From Candidatus Heimdallarchaeota archaeon (GTDB taxonomy: Archaea; Asgardarchaeota; Heimdallarchaeia; Heimdallarchaeales; Kariarchaeaceae), in NCBI GenBank assembly GCA_030668165.1, contig DAOUUM010000074.1:1-9674 (forward strand): a DNA stretch of 9,674 bases. Reading direction: 5' to 3'. A program made the position numbers and the translations under genes. Below are positions 1 to 6,360 of this stretch, piece after piece. The first letter of the stretch is position 1. Each line of letters starts with the position of its first letter. The notes under the pieces were generated by a model. It saw only the letters and a program-made list of their open reading frames with translations, was not told the origin of the DNA and ran no database searches.

Positions 1-18
1 AAGATGAGGAGTGATTAA
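1..18 (+). CDS. Possible 3' end of an upstream gene (last residues KMRSD, then TAA)
   Basis: Frame 1 is open from the window edge and closes at a TAA at 16-18. The stop lies one base before the GTG at 20. Small Cro/C1-type regulators of this kind often follow a gene for a small membrane protein, and such a tight junction would fit translational coupling. Only five codons are visible, so the identity is unknown and the reading is tentative. Confidence 0.25.
   Translation, partial: KMRSD
8..11 (+). promoter_or_regulatory. Shine-Dalgarno GGAG deciding the start of the HTH gene
   Basis: GGAG at 8-11 sits inside GAGGAGTGAT (6-15), a close match to the sequence complementary to the 16S rRNA tail. 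It is 8 nt before the GTG at 20, normal spacing. The earlier GTG at 11 overlaps the motif itself and cannot use it, which favours position 20 as the start. Confidence 0.55.
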
Positions 19-19
19 G

Positions 20-217
20 GTGAAAAATAATATTAAGGTACTCCGAGCGGAAAATGATTACACACAGGCAAACCTTGCCGAGTTGGTGGGAGTATCAAGA
101 CAGACAATTATTGCTATCGAGAAGGGTACCTATGATCCATCCCTGAAACTGGCATTCAAAATTGCAGTGCATTTCAGCAAATCCATCGAGGAGATTTTTA
201 CTCCTGGTGATAAATAA
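20..217 (+). CDS. Small Cro/C1-type helix-turn-helix transcriptional regulator (YozG-like)
   Basis: This is a DNA-binding protein of 65 residues when read from the GTG at 20. Almost the whole chain is one HTH_3 domain. It shows the family pattern TQANLAELVGVSRQTIIAIEKG (about residues 15-36), with helix 2, the turn at VGVS and a recognition helix starting at SRQT. DPSLKLAFKIA and SIEEIF follow, as in YozG-type regulators of bacteria and archaea. The start at 20 is preferred because GGAG lies 8 nt upstream and because family members usually begin MKN-x-IK-x-LR; a GTG at 11 would add three residues. Such regulators commonly sit in an operon with a small membrane protein, which would lie off the left edge. 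The target operator is not evident. Family assignment is firm; the regulated process is unknown. Confidence 0.88.
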   Translation: MKNNIKVLRAENDYTQANLAELVGVSRQTIIAIEKGTYDPSLKLAFKIAVHFSKSIEEIFTPGDK

Positions 218-298
218 TTAATTTTGTATTTATAATCAATTGGAAGATATTCAATTCAATAATTCTACAGGCTAAACATTAATTAATATTCAATTCTA

Positions 299-991
299 AT
301 GATAATTTGGATAAGATATTTAATGAAAAGAAGAAAAAAGAAACCATTATCTAATCTTGAGGATTTTGGAGACTTATCTGAAGTATCAACTCGGGAGAGG
401 GTTCCATCAGGTCAGAGACTAGCGAGAAAATGGCCAGTTCTATCAGTTGAGAAAACACCCAAATTCAATGGTAGGGATTGGAATGTGACTGTTGATGGAT
501 TGGTGGATAACCCTGTTACATGGAAATGGGAAGAATTTGTAAAGTTACCAAAAATCAATCAAATCTCAGATTTGCACTGTGTAACAACCTGGAGTTTACT
601 AGATCAGAATTTCTCAGGTGTGGCATTCAAAACAATAATAGATATTGTCAAACCCCATAAAGAAGCAAAATTTGTGACTTTTCAGGCAGAATCAGGTTAT
701 ACATCTGCTCTACCTCTCAAAGAGGGATATCTTCTTGAAAATGATGTTTTGCTCGCTTATGAACATGATAATAAACCACTTGCTCCCAAACATGGAGGTC
801 CATTGAGATCTCTGGTACCTCAATTGTACTTATGGAAATCAGTTAAGTGGTTGAATAAAATTACCTTTCTATCCGAATGGGAACGTGGATTCTGGGAAGT
901 CAGAGGGTACCACCAGCGAGCTGATCCCTGGCAGGAGGAACGTTATAGTTCCCAAGAACGAGTGAGACGCAAGGGCATCAGAATTGATTAA
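299..991 (+). CDS. Sulfite-oxidase-like molybdopterin-dependent oxidoreductase (cytoplasmic, YuiH-type)
   Basis: This is a single-domain molybdopterin oxidoreductase of the sulfite oxidase superfamily, 230 residues as annotated. Visible signatures are RVPSGQRLARKWPVL (34-48), the DLHCVTTW segment with Cys94 as the expected molybdenum ligand, the HGGPLR motif (165-170) and the diagnostic C-terminal stretch GFWEVRGYHQRADPW (197-211). There is no heme domain and no Tat signal, so it should be cytoplasmic, like the short YuiH-type proteins and unlike exported MsrP/YedY. The physiological substrate of these short forms is generally not known; a sulfoxide or sulfite-type oxygen transfer is only an inference. 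The start is uncertain: ATG at 299 or ATG at 323 (residue 9, MKRRKKKP); neither has a clear Shine-Dalgarno, and the conserved part begins near residue 33. The stop overlaps the stop of the convergent hydrolase gene. Confidence 0.88.
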   Translation: MIIWIRYLMKRRKKKPLSNLEDFGDLSEVSTRERVPSGQRLARKWPVLSVEKTPKFNGRDWNVTVDGLVDNPVTWKWEEFVKLPKINQISDLHCVTTWSLLDQNFSGVAFKTIIDIVKPHKEAKFVTFQAESGYTSALPLKEGYLLENDVLLAYEHDNKPLAPKHGGPLRSLVPQLYLWKSVKWLNKITFLSEWERGFWEVRGYHQRADPWQEERYSSQERVRRKGIRID

Positions 992-1788
992 TACTTGGGT
1001 TGCAGGAAGGTTAGGAAATTACTCAATACTTGATTAAATTTAATTGGATCCTCCATATTAATCATATGACCAGTCGGCATGATAACTCTAATCGTATCGG
1101 GAATCTCTTTTTCCAATATTTCAGATACTCTTATGAAATCACTCATATCATTTTCACCAACAAGTATCAAGGTGGGAGATCGAATCTTTTCTAATTGAAA
1201 ATAAGCCGGAGGGTCGAGGTGTTCTACTTTATAATCATTAATCCAATGCCATCCTGAGTAGTCATCTACCATTTTCTTGAATTGCTCTCGTTTGTCAGTA
1301 TTCAGAATGTATTTGAATAAATCAATTTTCAGCCATTCAACTCGTGTTTTGTTGACATCTCCTATTCCCCAGATCTCTCTTGACAATGTGCCAAAATGCT
1401 CAAAACTATATCCATCGCATACACTCCCAGCTAAACAAACACTAGATACTCTATTTGGAAAGGAGAGTGCAAAATTTAGTACGACACCTCCACCCATCGA
1501 AAAGCCAACGAGATGAGCTTTATTAATATTCAAGTGATCCATAAGATAATAGAGGTCCTTATGAGCAGATACTGGATCGTTTCCGGGATTATCAGATCTT
1601 CCATACCCTATCTGATCATAAATCAGCAAATTATATCTATTCTTGAAGGGATTTATCTGTGTTAACCAGGAACGATGATCCAATGAAAATCCATGGATGA
1701 AGATAATAGTCTCTTCAGAATTGGAATAAAAATATTTGTAACATAATTTCTTACCATTAATAACAAATTCGTTTAGAATTAAATCCAC
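988..1788 (-). CDS. Alpha/beta hydrolase-fold protein
   Basis: This 266-residue protein has the full alpha/beta hydrolase layout. The oxyanion-hole HGF is at 32-34 and the strand IYDQIGYGRSD at 57-66. The nucleophile elbow GFSMGG (95-100) carries Ser97, the acidic residue is probably Asp214 in GENDMSD, and the catalytic histidine is His241 in PTGHMINMEDP. The order and spacing are typical of the esterase/lactonase/C-C hydrolase group (MhpC/BioH/PcaD-like). Substrate cannot be told from the sequence. No signal peptide is seen, so it is probably cytoplasmic. It starts with GTG; an in-frame TGA four codons upstream excludes a longer form. A TATA-like box 23-29 nt before the GTG and the lack of a Shine-Dalgarno suggest a leaderless transcript. 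It converges on the molybdoenzyme gene. Confidence 0.9.
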   Translation of the reverse strand: MDLILNEFVINGKKLCYKYFYSNSEETIIFIHGFSLDHRSWLTQINPFKNRYNLLIYDQIGYGRSDNPGNDPVSAHKDLYYLMDHLNINKAHLVGFSMGGGVVLNFALSFPNRVSSVCLAGSVCDGYSFEHFGTLSREIWGIGDVNKTRVEWLKIDLFKYILNTDKREQFKKMVDDYSGWHWINDYKVEHLDPPAYFQLEKIRSPTLILVGENDMSDFIRVSEILEKEIPDTIRVIMPTGHMINMEDPIKFNQVLSNFLTFLQPKY

Positions 1789-1810
1789 TTGAAATAATCA
1801 TATTATTTGA

Positions 1811-1830
1811 ATTTAAAAAATTATTTTATG
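1811..1830 (-). promoter_or_regulatory. Archaeal-type TATA promoter of the alpha/beta hydrolase gene
   Basis: On the minus strand TTTAAAT (1817 to 1811) is centred about 26 nt before the GTG at 1788, preceded by an A-rich element that could act as BRE. This is the spacing expected when transcription begins at the start codon, and no Shine-Dalgarno is present. The region is AT-rich, so chance matches are common. Confidence 0.4.
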
Positions 1831-1955
1831 TTTGGCATCATATTGTTAAATTTACATTTTAACAAGTTCTAGATCCATAATATTCTATGTTAAATACTGC
1901 AAAATTTCTAAGCCATCCCCATCAGCAAGAAAATATATCCATCTGATGCATAAAC

Positions 1956-1971
1956 ATCCTTGGATAAGGAT
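1956..1971. repeat. Short inverted repeat (6-bp stem, 4-nt loop) after the HAD gene
   Basis: ATCCTT, GGAT, AAGGAT forms a perfect 6-bp stem with a 4-nt loop, 26 nt past the stop of the HAD phosphatase gene. On the minus strand a weak T tract (ATATTTTC) follows about 20 nt later. It could be a weak terminator or simply chance; the rest of the 209-nt gap at 1789-1997 holds only the hydrolase promoter. Confidence 0.25.
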
Positions 1972-1997
1972 TATTGGAAATCTTGGTCTAAATAAGG

Positions 1998-2678
1998 TTA
2001 TAGCTGAAAAAGCTCAATTAGATCAGAATATGATTCTACAACAAGATCAGCACCAGCACCCAATAATTGAGCCTTGGTGAATGAACCGACGAAACCAACC
2101 ACATAGGCACCTGAAGCCTTACCCGCCTCAATACCAAATATTGAATCCTCGATCACAAGACAATTTTCAGGTCGTGCATGTTGCCGATTTATGGCTAATA
2201 AGAATAAATCAGGTGCGGGTTTTCCAATACTGACCTCTTGTGATGATGATAGCGAATTGAAGTATTTTAGTAGACCAACCCTTTTCAAGGAGAATTCTAT
2301 TTTTTCTAAACTGCCTGATGAGGCTATTGCGACTTTGTAATTGGAATTCACTAGTTTCCTAATAAATAATTCACAGTTTTCAAATGATTGTAGACTTTTT
2401 GTTGCTAATTCTATATATCGCTCTTGTTTTTTATCTACAAGGTCCATTACAAGATCATTTGAAGATGATTTGTTAAATTTATTAAGGTAAAATTTGATTG
2501 CATCCTTGTTACTGGTTCCAATAACTTCAGAATAATCCGCACCAATATTAATATCTATTTCTTCACTCAAAATCTGGTTTAATGCTCCACAACTCAAATG
2601 TTCTGAATCTACCAGTACACCATCAACATCAAAAATTATTGTTGATAGTTCTGTAATATTAAATATCCGCCCACTCAT
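1998..2678 (-). CDS. HAD-superfamily hydrolase, beta-phosphoglucomutase/phosphatase-like
   Basis: This 226-residue protein is a subfamily I HAD hydrolase. Motif I is FDVDGVLVDSE (16-26) with nucleophile Asp17 and acid/base Asp19. Motif II is IASSGS (118-123), with Ser120 or Ser121. Motif III lysine is Lys153 in IGKPAPD, and motif IV is IEDSIFGIEA (176-185) with Glu177 and Asp178 for magnesium. The helical cap lies between motifs I and II, as in beta-phosphoglucomutase, phosphoglycolate phosphatase and GPP-type sugar phosphatases. Substrate is not determined by the sequence. The ATG is preceded by AAAGGA with a 9-nt gap. It lies 18 nt downstream of the methyltransferase gene in the same orientation, so the two are very likely co-transcribed; a joint role in modifying a phosphorylated small molecule is possible but unproven. 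Confidence 0.9.
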   Translation of the reverse strand: MSGRIFNITELSTIIFDVDGVLVDSEHLSCGALNQILSEEIDINIGADYSEVIGTSNKDAIKFYLNKFNKSSSNDLVMDLVDKKQERYIELATKSLQSFENCELFIRKLVNSNYKVAIASSGSLEKIEFSLKRVGLLKYFNSLSSSQEVSIGKPAPDLFLLAINRQHARPENCLVIEDSIFGIEAGKASGAYVVGFVGSFTKAQLLGAGADLVVESYSDLIELFQL

Positions 2679-2687
2679 TATGCAAAA

Positions 2688-2693
2688 TCCTTT
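2688..2693 (-). promoter_or_regulatory. Ribosome binding site AAAGGA of the HAD gene
   Basis: On the minus strand AAAGGA lies 9 nt before the ATG at 2678, just past the TGA of the preceding methyltransferase gene (2697-2699). An identical AAAGGA precedes the methyltransferase start. A Shine-Dalgarno here fits a downstream operon gene. Confidence 0.45.
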
Positions 2694-2696
2694 TGT

Positions 2697-3884
2697 TCAT
2701 TTCAATTTGGGATTTGTCACAATCCAATAACTGTCCATTCCCACTGATTTGATTTTCTTGAAGTAATTTGTGAGATAACTCTCCATATTCTTTGCTGTTG
2801 GATAAGAATCAAAATTCTCAGTACCAGAAAACAATAGAGTGAAGGGATATGGAAATTCCTTAGAATATGATGTTGGTTGTCCTAGTATCAATTTTCCATC
2901 AGGTTTCAATATTTTATGCATATTCATAATTCTTGATCTTCGATCATCTTCAGGAATGAATTGCATAAGCTGGAATGCTAGAACCAAATTAAATCTGTTT
3001 TTCTCAAAGTTCAGATCTTCGTTAAATTTATGTACATCGTAGTTGAGAATTAAATCTATGTTTTTACTTACAAGATCAGCCCTTTTGGATTTTAAATAAT
3101 AATTCAAATTATTTCGGGCCCGAGTCAATAGATTTGGTATTTCTTCGTATATGAATAACTCCACAGTTAAATCTGTATACTTTTCACTGATTCTGTCAAT
3201 TAATTTAGTAGCGGATTTACCGGCACCTGAGCCTATCTCAATAATGGATAGGGTATCACCATTTTTCATGATTGGTAATGCTTTATCAGTTTGGTAAATA
3301 TATTCAGTTCTAATTGCGTCAATCAGGGGGTCTGATTGCAGACTTTCCCAGAGAACAGATATGTCCATCCCATGACGATCGACTGCAGGATAGCCCTGTT
3401 GCAGAGAAGGTACTAAAAATTCAATCAGATCTTCAGCAGCATACATAAGAAACTTGTTTGTGGTACGGCCTAAATTGAGCTGTTCATCAGATGGATAATC
3501 TAAATCCGTTTTATACTTAAATATATAGGATTCGCTAATTCCCTCCATCTCCAAGGCACCATCTTGTGCAAAAGCCAGAAAGATATCTCTAACTACTTTG
3601 GTAGAATATTTTGTTGGATCATCCTCACCACCCCAATGCATAGCTTTCAGAAATTCCTTTGGTGAGATCCATTCCGTCTCCCCAAATACCTCCTTTCCGG
3701 ATTTACCATTGTGCTTTTTTAACATTAAATTATCATATGCTACTGAGGTAAAATATGAGAACACTATCGCTGCATTTTGTCCACCGGGATGAGATAATAC
3801 TCGCCTAAGAGAACTATCTCTGGAAAAAATTCCACCCACTAACTGGTTAAATTGGGAACGCTGAGGTCTTGTATCATCCGGCAA
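2697..3884 (-). CDS. Class I SAM-dependent methyltransferase with a large N-terminal domain
   Basis: This 395-residue protein has a Rossmann methyltransferase domain in its C-terminal half. Motif I is IIEIGSGAGKS (214-224), binding S-adenosylmethionine. An acidic strand end follows at FIYEE (244-248), then VLAFQLMQFIPEDDR (301-315), and the ILKPDGKLIL strand (325-334) seen in UbiE-like enzymes. The first roughly 190 residues are mostly helical and have no motif I can name; a winged-helix or dimerisation domain, as in small-molecule O-methyltransferases, would fit the size. No signal peptide is seen. The start is TTG at 3884, supported by AAAGGA 5 nt upstream; an in-frame TAG further up limits extension. 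It is the first gene of a two-gene unit with the HAD phosphatase. Methyltransferase activity is well supported; the substrate is unknown. Confidence 0.85.
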   Translation of the reverse strand: MPDDTRPQRSQFNQLVGGIFSRDSSLRRVLSHPGGQNAAIVFSYFTSVAYDNLMLKKHNGKSGKEVFGETEWISPKEFLKAMHWGGEDDPTKYSTKVVRDIFLAFAQDGALEMEGISESYIFKYKTDLDYPSDEQLNLGRTTNKFLMYAAEDLIEFLVPSLQQGYPAVDRHGMDISVLWESLQSDPLIDAIRTEYIYQTDKALPIMKNGDTLSIIEIGSGAGKSATKLIDRISEKYTDLTVELFIYEEIPNLLTRARNNLNYYLKSKRADLVSKNIDLILNYDVHKFNEDLNFEKNRFNLVLAFQLMQFIPEDDRRSRIMNMHKILKPDGKLILGQPTSYSKEFPYPFTLLFSGTENFDSYPTAKNMESYLTNYFKKIKSVGMDSYWIVTNPKLK

Positions 3885-3889
3885 TTTAT

Positions 3890-3895
3890 TCCTTT
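3890..3895 (-). promoter_or_regulatory. Ribosome binding site AAAGGA supporting the TTG start
   Basis: On the minus strand AAAGGA is 5 nt upstream of the TTG at 3884. No in-frame ATG or GTG lies between the upstream TAG and this codon, so the motif decides the start. Confidence 0.5.
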
Positions 3896-3912
3896 GTCTC
3901 TGTCTTATTAAT

Positions 3913-3930
3913 AAATGAATCTATTCATTT
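3913..3930. repeat. Perfect 18-bp palindrome in the methyltransferase leader (candidate operator)
   Basis: AAATGAAT and ATTCATTT flank a CT spacer, giving a perfect 8-bp inverted repeat. It lies 29-46 nt before the TTG of the methyltransferase gene, downstream of the strong TATA-like box at 3971-3980. A dimeric repressor site or an RNA hairpin in the leader are both possible. AT-rich composition raises the chance expectation, but two perfect 8-nt arms are uncommon. Confidence 0.4.
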
Positions 3931-3970
3931 TGGGTATGACTAATCTTTTCGTTCTTCATCAACAACAATA

Positions 3971-3980
3971 ATTTATAAAT
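3971..3980 (-). promoter_or_regulatory. TATA box for the methyltransferase-HAD operon
   Basis: ATTTATAAAT closely matches the archaeal TATA consensus and overlaps the stop codon of the upstream gene. Initiation about 26 nt downstream would give a leader of roughly 60 nt carrying the 3913-3930 palindrome and the AAAGGA. A second AT box (TTATTAATAA, about 3903-3912) could alternatively give an almost leaderless message. Confidence 0.4.
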
Positions 3981-4911
3981 CATTGGGATCAAGGCTTAAA
4001 TAACTTAATTTGTAGTCTAGAGCGTCCATTGTCAACATGTATGCTATGGATATGATAATGTATTCTTCGGCCAGTTCAGTATCTTTTTCCAAGTTCTGTT
4101 CAAGTATAGTTTGAATATCAGCCATGACAAAATCATCATACTCAGATATTTTCTCAATTATACTACTGAAGCGCACAGGATCAAGTCCAATGAGGGGTAG
4201 ACCAGGACCGTAACGTTTCAAATATTTCATAATATTCTTATTGGGTATCAGTATGGATGCTTTGTCTATTAATATTGCCAGCACAACCCTATCAGAGTAG
4301 TAAGGATCTCTATGAGCATGACTATCAATATATCTGAGTATCTCCGGTATTAGGTCCACATGAATTGATGAGGATAATTCTAGTGCATTGCAAAAAGATT
4401 CCATCCACCTGGAAATATATCCAAGTGATTCTACAGAATTTTCAGGTACAACTGCATCTAATTTGCATTCCACATTATGCAACTCCGATATTGTTTCAAT
4501 TCTTGATTCTATTGTTTTCTCAGCAGAGGGAGTATGTTCATTCTTTTCAAGTAAAAATTTCAACCCCTCAGATTTAATATCTAGTTCTAGATATTTCCAA
4601 GATTCCCAATTGAATTTGGTAGTTAATTTGTTAATTTTCATGCTAGGAAGAGGTATTCCTATATCATCAACCTTTTTTTGTTTAACTTCGATTGTCGTGT
4701 TGGTGCGCACATTAAAATCCTTGTCAATTGAAAGCTTCACACCATGCCTGTGATTGTTCTTATCGGCATGCACATCAATATAGGTTGCAAGCCCATTTAT
4801 CATCAATTCTCGACGATTCTGGTGGACAGATTTATCAATTTTTAATTTAATGGCCTGTCCACATGCCTCACAAACATAAGAAATATTGACGATCCCTGTA
4901 TCCTCTGACAT
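3973..4911 (-). CDS. Unknown protein with a possible zinc-binding CxxC N-terminus and helical C-terminal half
   Basis: I do not recognise a named family for this 312-residue protein. Residues 10-24 (ISYVCEACGQAIKLK) carry one CxxC knuckle, Cys14 and Cys17. No second CxxC follows, but His48, His54 and His56 in YIDVHADKNNHRHG could complete a zinc site. The following VKLSIDKDFNVR is strand-like. I have the impression that similar N-terminal modules (Cys pair, then Y-x-D-x-H and a late HG) occur in uncharacterised archaeal, especially Asgard, proteins; this is memory, not a search. Residues 60-125 look mixed beta, and about 130-310 is largely amphipathic helix. No signal peptide or membrane segment is seen, so it is probably cytoplasmic. 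A palindromic TATA-like element 26-33 nt upstream of the ATG suggests a near-leaderless message. It lies 100 nt downstream of the winged-helix gene, in the same direction. Confidence 0.75.
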   Translation of the reverse strand: MSEDTGIVNISYVCEACGQAIKLKIDKSVHQNRRELMINGLATYIDVHADKNNHRHGVKLSIDKDFNVRTNTTIEVKQKKVDDIGIPLPSMKINKLTTKFNWESWKYLELDIKSEGLKFLLEKNEHTPSAEKTIESRIETISELHNVECKLDAVVPENSVESLGYISRWMESFCNALELSSSIHVDLIPEILRYIDSHAHRDPYYSDRVVLAILIDKASILIPNKNIMKYLKRYGPGLPLIGLDPVRFSSIIEKISEYDDFVMADIQTILEQNLEKDTELAEEYIIISIAYMLTMDALDYKLSYLSLDPNDL

Positions 4912-4935
4912 ATATAATACAGAAATGCACTTTTA

Positions 4936-4945
4936 ACTTATAAGT
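4936..4945 (-). promoter_or_regulatory. TATA-like box of the CxxC-protein gene
   Basis: ACTTATAAGT is self-complementary and centred about 29 nt before the ATG at 4911, with no Shine-Dalgarno between. This fits initiation only a few bases ahead of the start codon. Confidence 0.4.
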
Positions 4946-4964
4946 ATTCTAGTATAATTGAAGA

Positions 4965-5011
4965 AAATTTACTTTTTATTAATTGAATTAACCAAAAATA
5001 TAATTTAATTT
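4965..5011 (-). terminator. Possible T-rich terminator after the winged-helix gene
   Basis: On the minus strand, downstream of the TAA at 5012-5014, there are runs of T (ATTTTTGG and AAATTTTCTTC) without an evident hairpin. Archaeal termination often needs only short U-rich tracts. The surrounding AT-richness makes this a weak call. Confidence 0.25.
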
Positions 5012-5608
5012 TTAAGTGATTCTTAGATCCATTAGAATCGAATCAATCTCCTCACCTGCATAATATACTGAAATTGCACCACAGGCTCTTAGTGTATCTG
5101 ATTTTGAGGTGCCAAAGCAGATGATAATCCGTGAGTAATTATTTACATTTTCATCCAATATTACCAATTCTGTATCCGGTTTATTATCTGGTGGAATTAC
5201 CCATTTTCCTTTGTGAGTAAGAGTAATTGCTCCTGCTGCACCAGCTCTTACGGCCATATCTCTTTCATAGAGTCCGGATGTATCCATTTCATCCGTTTTT
5301 ATCATAACAGAGGTGTAGGAGGTGTATGAGTTCAGGAATTCACTCCCATGTTTGATATACGAATTGTTTAGATCGATTAAGATTGTTGATTTTATTTTTT
5401 CAACTATTCCTGCTCCTCCAGGGGTTAACTGAGTCCCAGCTCTTCCCTTTGTTGAGATGGCTAATCCCTTGGAAATTAATTGGTTAAGAATAGTACGTAT
5501 TTTAGATTGAGATATTCCCAAATCTTCGGATAATTGATATCTACCAGATGGTTCTGCATCAAGGGACATCAATATTAGAAGATAGTATTCAAGGGAATAT
5601 GTTTTCAT
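5012..5608 (-). CDS. Winged-helix transcriptional regulator, probably DUF4443/PH0730-like
   Basis: This 198-residue protein has two parts. Residues 1-75 form a winged helix-turn-helix: LEYYLLILMSLDAEPSGRYQ, then LSEDLGISQSKIRTILNQLISKGL with the recognition helix near 33-46, then a wing (ISTKGRAGTQLTPGG). Residues about 76-198 form an alpha/beta domain with AVRAGAAGAITL (119-130), a strand ELVILDE and a late CFGTSKSDTLRACGAISV. This arrangement resembles archaeal wHTH proteins with a DUF4443 C-terminal domain (Pyrococcus PH0730 type), where the C-terminal domain is thought to sense a ligand; I assign this from memory. The gene begins with ATG directly behind a perfect GATGTG-T-CACATC palindrome and a TATA box, with no Shine-Dalgarno. 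That strongly suggests an autoregulated leaderless gene. The ligand and targets are unknown. Confidence 0.78.
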   Translation of the reverse strand: MKTYSLEYYLLILMSLDAEPSGRYQLSEDLGISQSKIRTILNQLISKGLAISTKGRAGTQLTPGGAGIVEKIKSTILIDLNNSYIKHGSEFLNSYTSYTSVMIKTDEMDTSGLYERDMAVRAGAAGAITLTHKGKWVIPPDNKPDTELVILDENVNNYSRIIICFGTSKSDTLRACGAISVYYAGEEIDSILMDLRIT

Positions 5609-5609
5609 A

Positions 5610-5622
5610 GATGTGTCACATC
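5610..5622. repeat. Perfect 13-bp palindrome at the start of the winged-helix gene (candidate operator)
   Basis: GATGTG-T-CACATC spans -2 to -14 from the ATG at 5608. It lies between the TATA box and the expected transcription start. A protein bound here would block polymerase, so it is a good candidate for the autoregulatory site of the encoded wHTH protein. I saw no second copy in this window. Confidence 0.5.
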
Positions 5623-5630
5623 AAGTATTG

Positions 5631-5650
5631 ATATAGTATAATTAAATATA
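5631..5650 (-). promoter_or_regulatory. TATA region of the winged-helix gene
   Basis: The minus strand reads TATATTTAATTATACTATAT over these 20 bases. TATACTATAT (5640 to 5631) is centred about 27 nt before the ATG at 5608, the expected distance for a leaderless transcript. The TTTAATTATA part would instead give a start about 8 nt further upstream. Confidence 0.45.
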
Positions 5651-5685
5651 CCACAAAGCATTTGTTCCTGTGATCTATGTAATTA

Positions 5686-6360
5686 TTATTTCCGGCGAAT
5701 TTTAACAAGCACAGGAATTAATAGGGCTATAGCAAAGAATATTCCAAACGGAGCATCAACCCTAAAATAGGCAGTATCATCATTTATTGAATCTATAGCT
5801 ATTGTTAATTGAAAACCCAATACTTCTGAAGATGCATACAATAATATGCCATCTAATCTGTCATATACCAGGGTTGTTGTCTGGAAATCATCCTTGAAGG
5901 TGAATTCAACTATGTCTATTAAAACTCCAAGAAAATTTCCCTCTGTTTCGTGAACACTCTGTACTGTCAAGTTCAATGTATTGAATTCTGAAATGACAAC
6001 ATCCCATGAAGTATTAGCTATAAAACCAAACAGTCCCTGTAGTTTCCAATATCCAAATGCAAGAGCACTCTCAGCCTCATTATCGGTAATTCCCTCACGA
6101 GTTATATTACCAATTGTAATATCCATAGTAGAGTTAAAATCATTCAGATCCACAATCTCAACTGCAATAGTACTGTTTTGTTCAATATTATACGGGACGG
6201 TTGACATACTAATAGGATCCCACCAGATATTTGTTGCGTTGTTTGATTCTTCCACTATATATTGCATAGTAATTGGCGTGATCTCAGCGCTAGTCATGTT
6301 TACAGACAATAATACTGCCATTGTAATTATTGTTAGTATTTTAAAAATAGGTGTTTTCAC
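5686..6360 (-). CDS. Secreted, membrane-anchored surface protein of unknown function
   Basis: I recognise no family for this 224-residue protein. It begins with a signal peptide (MKTPIFK, then a hydrophobic core at about 8-20, likely cut near NMTSAE). It ends in one transmembrane helix (GIFFAIALLIPVLV, 206-219) followed by a basic tail, KIRRK. The part between, about 175 residues, is outside the cell and strand-rich. It holds several N-glycosylation sequons (Asn41, 62, 76, 85, 116, 130), consistent with a glycosylated archaeal surface protein. LVYDRLDGILLYAS (164-177) resembles a strand-turn-strand motif common in archaeal extracellular beta domains. The layout of short motif, helix and basic end also fits a CTERM-like sorting tail, but no sortase gene is visible. 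The start is GTG, placed by a TATAAA 26 nt upstream. The neighbour at 6499 has the same architecture. Confidence 0.75.
   Translation of the reverse strand: MKTPIFKILTIITMAVLLSVNMTSAEITPITMQYIVEESNNATNIWWDPISMSTVPYNIEQNSTIAVEIVDLNDFNSTMDITIGNITREGITDNEAESALAFGYWKLQGLFGFIANTSWDVVISEFNTLNLTVQSVHETEGNFLGVLIDIVEFTFKDDFQTTTLVYDRLDGILLYASSEVLGFQLTIAIDSINDDTAYFRVDAPFGIFFAIALLIPVLVKIRRK

Noticed and set aside
247..296. 11-nt direct repeat ATATTCAATTC at 247-257 and 286-296
   Set aside because: Short, simple AT-rich sequence, with no consistent position relative to a promoter; chance is likely. The 218-298 gap shows no other clear element.
1789..1997. Possible RNA gene in the largest intergenic gap
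   Set aside because: No cloverleaf, conserved loop motif or GC-rich stem was seen; only a TATA-like box and one short hairpin are present.
4388..4753. Plus-strand open frame of 121 codons inside the CxxC-protein gene
   Set aside because: It is antisense to a convincing minus-strand gene, has a Ser/Phe-rich low-complexity translation, no promoter and no family motif.
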